Source: Nanobdellota archaeon (lineage in GTDB: Archaea > Nanobdellota > Nanobdellia > Parvarchaeales > Parvarchaeaceae). Taken from it: a stretch of DNA of 24,830 nucleotides. Under the pieces are notes generated by a model. The model saw nothing but the letters and a program-made list of their open reading frames with translations. It searched no databases and was not told where the DNA came from. The stretch lies in the NCBI GenBank assembly GCA_021818905.1, contig JAKASS010000013.1, positions 1-24,830 on the forward strand. The letters are read 5' to 3'. Positions 13,714 through 20,128 of this stretch are shown here, piece after piece; the stretch's first letter is position 1; every line of letters starts with the position of its first letter. The translations under genes were made by a program, and so were the position numbers.

Positions 13714-14952
13714 ATGATGGGTGCTGTAACCGAAACTTTTTTAATAGCAGCTTTTATAATATTGCTCGGTTTCGCGGGCAACGAGATCTTCGAGAGAAAA
13801 GGGCTGCCACCTTATCTTTTTCTTATAGCTGCAGGCATAGTGTTGGGTCCAGTTTTAGGGATTATCAACGGAGTTTCACTTTTACCTATACTTGGTATCG
13901 TCGCTGAGCTTACGCTTATGATGGTCCTGTTGTACAGCGGCTTTGACATAAATATATTTAAGGAGGAAGGCATAAGCCTTAGAACAACACTTCAGGTACT
14001 CCTGTATGTATCATTAAGCATTATAATTATAACTGCGGCCTTTAAATTTATTTTGGGATGGACGTTTTTAGAAGCGTTAATTTTGGGTTCTATAGTTGGC
14101 GGTGAAACTACTGCGGTAGTCATAGTATCTTTGTCCAAGTCATTAAAAATTGGAAAAGACCCGACGACTTTTATAAGATTGGAATCGGCTTTAAACTCCG
14201 TATTACTAGTGGTGCTTTTTCTTACTTTCACATCCGTAAACAGCGTGGGAGGAATAGATTTAACTACTGTAATATACCGCATATTTTCGGAATTTTCCGT
14301 TGCAATAGTAATTGGGGTAATACTTTCTCTATTATGGCTTTTCATTTTGAATAAAGTGAAGGAAAGACCATATAATTATGTCCTTACGTTAGGTTTTGCT
14401 CTTCTAACGTTTGCAATAACCGATTTAGTCGGCGGTAATCCTTTGCTCGCCGTGCTTTCTTTTGGTATAATCCTAGGAAACGGTAAAACGGTGGCCAAGC
14501 TCTTTAATCAGAATTTTGATCCAAAAATTAAAACACATTTAAACATGTTCCAAACTGAATTTAATTTTATTTTAGTTACGTTTTTCTTTGTATTCTTAGG
14601 CCTTATTCTGGTGCTTTCCTGGCAGAATGTGATAGAGGGCGCAGGAATGGCCGCGCTTATAATTGTAATATTATTGGCAGCCAGATATTTGTCATTAGCT
14701 ATCTCGACTTATAAGGCAAAGATAGCAAAATATAGGCCCCTTTTCCTTGTCATGTGCGCACAAGGAGTCACTCCCGCAACGCTTGCAGTATTAGCATTCA
14801 CAGAGGGCCTGCCGATGTCAGTGTTGTACCTTAATATTGTCACTTATGTAATAATTTTCACGAACGTTATAACGACTATCGGTGTTTTCGTTTTGGTAAG
14901 ACGAGGCAGCATTTCTACAAAGATGAGCACACAAGGACAATCGAATACGTGA
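13714..14952 (+). CDS. Cation/proton antiporter, CPA (NhaP/KefB-like) family
   Basis: A 412-residue protein with about 12 membrane helices. It follows the CPA1/CPA2 fold: FAGNEIFERKGLPPYLFLIA (start of the first helical repeat), GIVLGPVLG, ELTLMMVLLYSGFDIN, then GSIVGGETTAVVIVSL (126-140), LESALNSVLLVVLFL (156-170) and PLLAVLSFGIILGNG. It would exchange Na+ or K+ for protons across the membrane. The ion-binding places usually carry T-D or N-D pairs; here the first reads GGETTAVV and the second ESALNS, so the conventional Asp residues are absent, with Glu131 and Glu157 nearby. Coupling may therefore be unusual. Two ATGs (13714, 13717) compete; TATAAATC at 13687-13694 fits either. Confidence 0.87.
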   Translation: MMGAVTETFLIAAFIILLGFAGNEIFERKGLPPYLFLIAAGIVLGPVLGIINGVSLLPILGIVAELTLMMVLLYSGFDINIFKEEGISLRTTLQVLLYVSLSIIIITAAFKFILGWTFLEALILGSIVGGETTAVVIVSLSKSLKIGKDPTTFIRLESALNSVLLVVLFLTFTSVNSVGGIDLTTVIYRIFSEFSVAIVIGVILSLLWLFILNKVKERPYNYVLTLGFALLTFAITDLVGGNPLLAVLSFGIILGNGKTVAKLFNQNFDPKIKTHLNMFQTEFNFILVTFFFVFLGLILVLSWQNVIEGAGMAALIIVILLAARYLSLAISTYKAKIAKYRPLFLVMCAQGVTPATLAVLAFTEGLPMSVLYLNIVTYVIIFTNVITTIGVFVLVRRGSISTKMSTQGQSNT

Positions 14953-15014
14953 TTTAATAAAATAGAAAAAGCATAGTTTTATGAAAAACCAGTATTTCGG
15001 GGATACTAGAGATC

Positions 15015-15024
15015 TTTTTAAATA
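15015..15024 (+). promoter_or_regulatory. TATA-like box stranded upstream of the IS
   Basis: TTTTTAAATA on the plus strand, about 90 bases before the IS insertion point. It probably served the gene now at 16016 before the insertion; no start codon in that frame lies between it and the IS, so this is tentative. Confidence 0.35.
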
Positions 15025-15040
15025 CGATTTAGTAATAATG

Positions 15041-15997
15041 CTAAAAGCAGTAAACACGTAAAATATCCTGAAATAGCTTGGCTATACAAAAATGAATCAA
15101 AATGCGCTTCGATAGTAAGTAAAGGGCACTGTTACTAAATACGGTTGATATATAAGCCAAATAAAAAGAGAGCGAAGCTCTCTCGACCCATCGTTCCCAC
15201 CGTCCGAACCAATCATCGTCTTCGTGATACTTTACAAGTCCCGCTTCTTCGGCGGGGGTCCTGCCGAGGGAAGAATGCGGCCTTATGAAGTCATAGTAGA
15301 ACGTCCATAATCTTACGAACAAGTCTCCAGTGGCGAGCTTCTTGAAGCCGCGAAGCTCGTGAGTATTGGCACGATAGGGATCGTCCCGTCTTTCCATGGG
15401 ATCATTGTCCTTCTTGTCCTCGAAGGAAGCGCAGCGGTGATAGTGGCGGTGGTAATACCACAAGCCTTTTAAGTCTTTTATTATGGATCCGTATCCGAAG
15501 GCTCCGTCCGTGGTGATGTTCATGGCTGGCGGGGACTCCTTCATCAGCAGTCTGGCGTTCTTCTTCGTCCTGTCGGAAGCGAGAAAAGCCGTGGCAAATC
15601 TGTTCTCCCTGCAGATGGAAGCCCATACGTAAAAGGACTTCCCGCGCATCTTTACGGACATCTCGTCCATGTGAAGCCTTTCCGCCCTGAAAGGCTTCAT
15701 GTCCTTTACGTATCCTATGATCATCTTTCCGTATTCCAGGAACCACCTGAATACGGAATCAACGGACACGGAAAGGAACTTCGCGGCTTCCCTAAGCGAC
15801 GATCCTATCAGATGGAGGTGAATACTGCCGATCATGGTGCGTTTCGCATGGTGTTTCTACCTGAAACCGCCGTTTTCCACGAACGTCTTACCGCAGGACA
15901 TACAGCGGTATCTCTGTACGTTTCCCCTCCTTTTTGTCTTTCTAAAGCCATTTAAATCCACACTGCTGCTTTTACAATAATTACATCGGTTTTCCAT
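15041..15997 (-). pseudogene. IS6-like transposase with in-frame amber codon and no stop inside the IS
   Basis: From ATG 15997 the frame encodes a zinc ribbon (CNYCKSSSVDLNGF, then RYRCMSCGKTF), as in several archaeal IS6/IS1-like transposases. It meets TAG at 15857-15859 (codon 47) and continues in the same frame. An ATG at 15835 could start the remaining 264 residues: an HTH (SLREAAKFLSVSVDSVFRWF) and the DDE core, HMDEMSVKMRGKSFYVWA with the first Asp, TTDGAFGY with the second, and Glu within THELRGFKK before FIRPHSSLGRTPAEE. The stop, at 15041-15043, lies 82 bases beyond the IS end, so the tail (after about TVFSNSA) is read from host DNA. Without the zinc ribbon the product is probably inactive or less active. 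Confidence 0.72.
15117..15124. repeat. Target-site duplication, left copy (AAGTAAAG)
   Basis: Eight bases directly outside the left inverted repeat of the IS. They are repeated exactly at 16066-16073 outside the right end, as expected for an 8-bp duplication on insertion. Confidence 0.85.
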
Positions 15998-16065
15998 TTT
16001 TTACCTTAAATAAAGATGGCAGCCGATGTAATTAACATTCACCAACCGTATTTGGTAACAGTGCC
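15125..16065 (-). mobile_element. Complete IS6-like insertion sequence, 941 bp
   Basis: The ends are 23-base inverted repeats (15125-15147 and 16043-16065) that begin GGCACTGTTA and differ at one position (15136 versus 16054). Both ends are flanked by the same 8 bases AAGTAAAG, which fits the 8-bp target duplication of the IS6 family. One transposase gene fills the element on the minus strand, with an amber codon near its start. The exact duplication and near-identical ends mean the insertion is recent on a mutational time scale. It has inserted just upstream of, or inside, the gene at 16016 and separates it from a strong TATA-like sequence at 15015-15024. The family is inferred from the transposase motifs and duplication length. 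Confidence 0.85.
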
Positions 16066-16894
16066 AAGTAAAGAGGCAGGCAATACGACGGCAGCAAAAG
16101 CAAAAATGCCGCAGTCGGATCTTAAGAGTGGCGGCAAGAAAGCGGCCGCATTCGGCGCTTCGGCCGTTGGCTTGGGAGCTTATGATGCCTTACACCCGAC
16201 GAGCTGGAACTCTTATTTCACAAAGGCGGGGCAGTGGCTTGGAAAATACATGCCAAAGGTCCTGCAGTTCCTTTTGCCCATACCTACCCAGCTTTATCAA
16301 GTTGCACTTATAGGCGGCAGTGTCGGGGCCAGCGCAGGGATACTATACAATAAAAACTGGTCAAAAAAGAGAAACCTCTCAAATCTAATGACGGTCTCGA
16401 CGAACGCCGTCGCAGCGGATTATGCTTCTGCGACTATAGCTGCAAAGAGACCCCCGTATCCACTACCGAAAGCAGATTACGGCTGGAGGATACCCGCCTT
16501 TAAACATACTATATGGGGTGGATTAGCACAATTGATAAATTCGCCTTCGTTTATACCAGGAATTTTAACCGGCTATGTTTTGGGTATGGCTTCGTTGGGA
16601 GCATACTTTGCAGTCCAGGGAGGTTATCTCCTGTACAAAAACTACGCGAAAGTAAAAGCCTGGGCAAAGAAAACCGGCGCACGCATCTACGACAGCATGG
16701 ATAGATTTGCAACTTCGCTTAAAGATAAAGCGGTAGGGGGTTACACACACCTAACTAGTAAATTGAAAAACGGGTATATGCATGTAGCCGAAAGACTAAA
16801 AGGCTTTGCGCATAGAATAATCTCTGAAATGCCTTCGCTTAATCCTATTCCAGTAAGCGCGAAAGGCAACAGTCTTTTGTTAAACTCAGGATAA
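16016..16894 (+). CDS. Multi-pass membrane protein of unknown function; 5' end supplied by the IS
   Basis: A 292-residue frame. Its first 50 bases (16016-16065) are the right end of the insertion sequence, so residues 1-17 (MAADVINIHQPYLVTVP) are not original. An internal ATG at 16106 (residue 31) is the first start outside the IS, giving a 262-residue protein. Hydrophobic segments lie at about 43-60 (AAAFGASAVGLGAYDALHP), 88-115 (VLQFLLPIPTQLYQVALIGG and on) and 177-210 (FIPGILTGYVLGMASLGAYF). They are followed by a basic amphipathic C-terminal region (KVKAWAKKTGARIYDSMDRF). No family is recognised. A good TATA-like sequence (15015-15024) lies on the far side of the IS, so the gene may have been cut off from its promoter. 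Confidence 0.6.
   Translation: MAADVINIHQPYLVTVPSKEAGNTTAAKAKMPQSDLKSGGKKAAAFGASAVGLGAYDALHPTSWNSYFTKAGQWLGKYMPKVLQFLLPIPTQLYQVALIGGSVGASAGILYNKNWSKKRNLSNLMTVSTNAVAADYASATIAAKRPPYPLPKADYGWRIPAFKHTIWGGLAQLINSPSFIPGILTGYVLGMASLGAYFAVQGGYLLYKNYAKVKAWAKKTGARIYDSMDRFATSLKDKAVGGYTHLTSKLKNGYMHVAERLKGFAHRIISEMPSLNPIPVSAKGNSLLLNSG
16066..16073. repeat. Target-site duplication, right copy (AAGTAAAG)
   Basis: Exact match to 15117-15124, immediately outside the right inverted repeat. It falls at codons 17-20 of the open frame that starts at 16016. Confidence 0.85.
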
Positions 16895-16932
16895 AATATC
16901 CGTAGAGTGCGAAGATATTAAAATTTTCCTTG

Positions 16933-17343
16933 CTATCTTAAGCCTAGACGATATTTAAGAAGATAAAGTTTGCCTTCTAGCTCGTATCTATCAAGTTTTG
17001 GATGATAGCGTATTTCTTGGCCCCCAAGTTTTGTACCAGAGGCTTTCTCAAGGGCGTCATTTACGGCCGCTCTTGCACGCCGCGCGCCGATGTATCTAAT
17101 TATCGCCGTAGGGATTACAGCTGCAAAGCTCGCTTCGCTATTTACAATTGGAAATAAAATACCTGCGTAGATGACACCTTCCATCAAGCCGCCGACAACT
17201 GTGCCGGTAAAACCGGGGTCTTCTGGTGATAATATAGAATAGTCTGGATGTGATTTATTGGTTCCTATTCCTTTCAAGCCAATGTATTTATCATATCTTA
17301 GTACTCTGCTGATTGACCCGAGTAATTTTTCTAACTTTGACAT
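16933..17343 (-). CDS. Small membrane-associated hypothetical protein
   Basis: A 136-residue protein, not recognised. It starts with a helix (SKLEKLLGSISRVLRYDKYI), then a Gly/Pro-rich part (EDPGFTGTVVGGLMEGVIYA) leading into one or two hydrophobic segments (about 50-85, GILFPIVNSEASFAAVIPTA). A basic helix follows (RYIGARRARAAVNDALEKAS), then a strand-rich tail with KLGGQEIRYHPKLDRYELEG. The hydrophobic hairpin followed by an Arg-rich helix suggests a membrane-anchored cytoplasmic domain. It ends convergently with the gene at 16016, 38 bases away. No clear promoter; a TATA-like AGATAAATAA lies about 55 bases upstream, so a leader is possible. Confidence 0.55.
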   Translation of the reverse strand: MSKLEKLLGSISRVLRYDKYIGLKGIGTNKSHPDYSILSPEDPGFTGTVVGGLMEGVIYAGILFPIVNSEASFAAVIPTAIIRYIGARRARAAVNDALEKASGTKLGGQEIRYHPKLDRYELEGKLYLLKYRLGLR

Positions 17344-17456
17344 GCGGATCTTTCTGTTTCTCCGAAGGTATGGAAAGCATGAACTACAGAGTCTTATTTA
17401 TCTCTTCCATGGTCTGGTTGCTGGGCCGGATGGAGCCCTTGGAAGAAATAGTTTAT

Positions 17457-18491
17457 TCAAGAATAATTATATAATACTTTCTTAAGTTTTGTTACTTCTT
17501 TCTGTGCTATCGAGTCCTGCCACTTTTCGTATCCGCCTATCTTTCTGAGTTTTTCTATCAAGTTAATGCTTCTTGTAAGGTGGCCGGTTATATCGCCCAG
17601 TTCGTATCCAAGCCCAGTAAAAAGCTTAGACTGTCTGTCTGACCAATCTCCCGGCTGATCGCAGCCGGGTATGAACTCTGGTAAATAATCCTCTAGCGTG
17701 CTTCTGTCCACTATACTGCCAAGTCTCTTTATCTTGCCATATTTAGAAAAATAGCTTTCATCGACGCCATAAAGTGTCATGTCATAGTTATTGAGGGCTA
17801 ATTCAGTTATATTACCGATAGAGAAAGCATGTAGATTTATGCCATGTTCATTGGCTGTTTTTTTGAGCCATTTCAGCGCCGGCATGGCCATGAAGCCGTA
17901 TAGAACTACGTCCGTTATCTCGGAGCCGCACTTCTTGAATTCATTTAAAGTCTCCGTTATTGACAATACCCCAGAAGCGCCAGTTGCTTCCGTGTCCGGT
18001 TTTATGAGCACCGCTCTCTGGTTTTTTGGTAGTTCAGAAAAGTCCTTGTAAATTACTTTCAATTCTCGGATGGTATGGTTCCGGTAAGATTTTGAAACGT
18101 ACCTTGGTCTTATGAATAACTGTGGAATTGGTTTACCTGGCAAGACAGCTTTAAGTGCAGGAAATAATTTGTAACCTTGCGATGCTCTTAGCACGTTTTC
18201 AAATACCGGACTTACATCCTCTTCTTTCTTAGCTTTGAGTATAATGGAGTTTATGGCCTTTGCCGCTTCCTCCGCAGTTGACGATGCCAATTTATCTAGT
18301 TCTTTACCGACTATGTGCGGATGGCACGCGATATCTCTCCCGCTTGATGTGTCTACTATGTATAGATTATCCGCCAGTTCCGTGCCGTCGACTCGGAATA
18401 TGCGAGTGGCCTTTTGTAAGCCGTCGATGGAAAGAAGCTTTGTGTCATGAACATTTATAGAGTATTCTTCTATTATCTTATCCGCATCCAT
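17457..18491 (-). CDS. Phosphoribosyltransferase-like protein
   Basis: A 344-residue soluble protein. Its centre has the segment RAVLIKPDTEATGASGVLSI (159-178). This resembles the PRPP-binding loop of type I phosphoribosyltransferases (hydrophobic strand, two acidic residues, then A-T-G-x-S/T), here with a Lys-Pro-Asp-Thr-Glu variant. The strand EITDVVLYGFMAMPALKWL follows, as the next Rossmann strand. The N-terminal strands IRPRYVSKSYRNHTIRELKV may be the PRTase hood. The C-terminal half (FIPGCDQPGDWSDRQSKLF, then helical GYELGDITGHLTRSINLIEK) is not part of known PRTases. Substrate unknown. It lies 79 bases downstream of the broken GHKL-peptidase gene on the same strand but has its own TATA box. 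Family assignment is by motif only. Confidence 0.55.
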   Translation of the reverse strand: MDADKIIEEYSINVHDTKLLSIDGLQKATRIFRVDGTELADNLYIVDTSSGRDIACHPHIVGKELDKLASSTAEEAAKAINSIILKAKKEEDVSPVFENVLRASQGYKLFPALKAVLPGKPIPQLFIRPRYVSKSYRNHTIRELKVIYKDFSELPKNQRAVLIKPDTEATGASGVLSITETLNEFKKCGSEITDVVLYGFMAMPALKWLKKTANEHGINLHAFSIGNITELALNNYDMTLYGVDESYFSKYGKIKRLGSIVDRSTLEDYLPEFIPGCDQPGDWSDRQSKLFTGLGYELGDITGHLTRSINLIEKLRKIGGYEKWQDSIAQKEVTKLKKVLYNYS

Positions 18492-18511
18492 CTAAAAGAA
18501 CTAGATAGTTA

Positions 18512-18520
18512 TATTATAAA
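18512..18520 (-). promoter_or_regulatory. TATA box of the PRTase-like gene
   Basis: Reads TTTATAATA on the minus strand, centred 25 bases before the ATG at 18491; leaderless. Confidence 0.5.
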
Positions 18521-18570
18521 AACGTTACTTGAATCGTCTGCATTCTGTATCTGCAAAAGAAGAAAGTCTA

Positions 18571-19059
18571 CTAAATTTTAGAGCCTGCGGGCTCTCTTCT
18601 GTTATAAATTCTGTCAAGCTTAGAAAGGTAGCCGCGTGCTTGGTCATCAAATAGCATCTGCGTTGCCAGCAGGCGTATGCAATCGGCATGCTTTCTGGAC
18701 ATGTCTGCGGTGTTGTAAATCGCGTGTGTGAGTTCTTCGAGTAGAGTATTTACTACGTCTTTACTGCTTCTTAATTGTTCTCGATTTACGGCAATTATTT
18801 TCTTTTCATAGCTGCAGAATCCACCCTCATCTTCTCTTTCTACGCTTAACGGTTTAAATATCTCAAGCTTGTAGTCAGGTGCATATCTGTAGACCAGGCT
18901 GCTGATTATGTCATAAGCGTATAGTTCTTTTTCCGACAGCTCCGATAAGCTTAAAAATAATGCAGGCCCCCGTTCATATTTCCTTAGATTTAATGCGATT
19001 AAATAATCCTCTCCAGTAAGTCTTATCATCCGCATATTGTACCAATAAGTCCAGGGCAC
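18571..19059 (-). CDS. Putative metallopeptidase-like C-terminal part of a frameshifted GHKL protein
   Basis: A 162-residue frame whose first 30 residues overlap the previous part out of frame and look non-native. From about residue 31 (ERGPALFLSLSELSEKELYA) the sequence is protein-like. Residues about 103-135 hold NTLLEELTHAIYNTADMSRK, which resembles the E-E-x-x-H-x...A-D-x-S/T-R signature at the C-terminus of phage-type GHKL ATPase proteins that are thought to carry a zincin-like domain. The first zinc-binding His of HExxH is Glu here. It joins the middle part if one base is skipped near 18977. Independent expression is doubtful. Confidence 0.5.
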   Translation of the reverse strand: MPWTYWYNMRMIRLTGEDYLIALNLRKYERGPALFLSLSELSEKELYAYDIISSLVYRYAPDYKLEIFKPLSVEREDEGGFCSYEKKIIAVNREQLRSSKDVVNTLLEELTHAIYNTADMSRKHADCIRLLATQMLFDDQARGYLSKLDRIYNRREPAGSKI

Positions 19060-19288
19060 TTTTTATGTTAGCAGTATCAATCATATTGCGTCCTTCAGAC
19101 ATCCGTATAAAATCGACCGAGCTCGGGACAGTCTTGCATTGTGCAAGTCTCTTCAGAAGCTGGCTTTTCTTTACTACCTTCCCACCACGGTATTCTATCT
19201 CCCGTGCGAGTTCGTCTTCAACCACGGCATTTGTTCCAAAAACTTCCGTCCATGCATCCCCTATGTTTTTTCTAACAGTTTGTGACAT
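18974..19288 (-). CDS. Middle part of the frameshifted GHKL protein
   Basis: A 104-residue frame. The reading in this frame already makes sense before its ATG: KKKIKEDEVWPFIFDMSQTV continues the N-terminal ATPase part if one A is gained in the run at 19324-19329. It encodes helices (RKNIGDAWTEVFGTNAVVED, then LAREIEYRGGKVVKKSQLLK and SALDLLVQYADDKTYWRG) typical of the linker between the ATPase and C-terminal domain of the phage-type proteins. It ends in TGA 18974-18976, just where the next frame takes over. Not an independent gene in my view. Confidence 0.5.
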   Translation of the reverse strand: MSQTVRKNIGDAWTEVFGTNAVVEDELAREIEYRGGKVVKKSQLLKRLAQCKTVPSSVDFIRMSEGRNMIDTANIKSALDLLVQYADDKTYWRGLFNRIKSKEI

Positions 19289-20031
19289 GTCGAATATGAA
19301 AGGCCAAACTTCGTCTTCCTTGATTTTTTCTTTATGAGCGAGGGACTAAAATTGTAACCCCACGCATAGCCGTCATTGTCGCATACGTACATCCCACCGA
19401 CAAATATGCCTTTTGCATTTAGAGCCTGAATGCTGTCTCCAGAACGCCCCGTGAACGTTGACTGCATTGTCGTTACTATCCGTGCATCGGCAGGGGTTAT
19501 TATTTTTTCTTTAAGGATATCGGATACGTTTTTTATGCCTTTTATTCTAACAATTGTACCGTCTATCTGCGCTTTAGATTTTTCTATGTCTATTCTTAGT
19601 GCGCGTACGCCATCCTGTACATGGACCGAGGACCTTGCGGTATATACTCCAAAACTTATTGTTACGGAATAGCCACTTCGCGCAGCCGCAGCGATAGCTA
19701 TTTTCATTCCTTCAGTAAATCTACCGATGTAACCTTTATCAAGTCCCTTTCCCTGTGAACTACTGCCAAAGTAGAGGTCCCTTATTTCTAGAGAACGGCT
19801 TTTATTGTGCACTTCTAGCGAATCGCCGGAGGCTTTTATCGCTACCTTGTTCCAGTCGCCTTCTTCAGCATCTATCGCATTGGATATGAATTCCCTAGCT
19901 ATGTCCCAATCTCCCCAATATGACCTATAGCCATCTATGTCTATGAGATAGTCGAGAGTCCTTGCAGAAGGTCTTTTCCGTGAAATAAAGTGCAGATGCC
20001 GTTCTAAACTCATTCGATATATAGAAATCAT
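19261..20031 (-). CDS. GHKL (histidine kinase-like) ATPase, N-terminal part of a frameshifted gene
   Basis: The 256-residue frame carries a GHKL ATP-binding fold. The N box is DIAREFISNAIDAEEGDW, with the Glu, Asn and Asp that hold Mg-ATP. Next is VHNKSRSLEIRDLYFGSSSQ, and then GKGLDKGYIGRFTEGMKIAI, the lid and glycine-rich part, as in the G-x-F-G-E-G-x-K of phage-encoded GHKL proteins. Strands SVTISFGVYT and GTIVRIKGIKN close the domain. The last 20 residues are out of frame: true sequence continues in the next frame after the A-run complementary to 19324-19329. The start is more likely the second ATG, at 20013, because TATAATAA at 20036-20043 is 26 bases before it and too close to the first. 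The family acts in phages and plasmids; its role is unknown. Confidence 0.72.
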   Translation of the reverse strand: MISIYRMSLERHLHFISRKRPSARTLDYLIDIDGYRSYWGDWDIAREFISNAIDAEEGDWNKVAIKASGDSLEVHNKSRSLEIRDLYFGSSSQGKGLDKGYIGRFTEGMKIAIAAAARSGYSVTISFGVYTARSSVHVQDGVRALRIDIEKSKAQIDGTIVRIKGIKNVSDILKEKIITPADARIVTTMQSTFTGRSGDSIQALNAKGIFVGGMYVCDNDGYAWGYNFSPSLIKKKSRKTKFGLSYSTCHKLLEKT

Positions 20032-20035
20032 CCCA

Positions 20036-20043
20036 TATAATAA
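20036..20043 (-). promoter_or_regulatory. TATA box of the GHKL gene
   Basis: Centred 26 bases before the ATG at 20013 but only 8 from the ATG at 20031, which favours the downstream start. Confidence 0.45.
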
Positions 20044-20128
20044 CTTTTGTTAGGCGATTGGTAAAATGCAAATAATTTGATTTCTATGTTCAGAAGCTTC
20101 TTTACAGGGGGCACGGGGGCCATAAATA

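Noticed and set aside
15160-15184. GAGAGC-GAA-GCTCTC hairpin as a terminator
   Set aside because: It lies inside the transposase frame and is followed by a T-run on the minus strand only in part. It could be an IS feature, but archaeal termination does not depend on such hairpins.
6591-15859. Two genes with in-frame TAG (6591-6593 and 15857-15859) suggesting amber recoding
   Set aside because: TAG is used as an ordinary terminator by several intact genes here (for example the ones ending at 536, 10959 and 11340), two of them followed at once by other genes or stops. The affected genes are a toxin and a transposase, which commonly decay.
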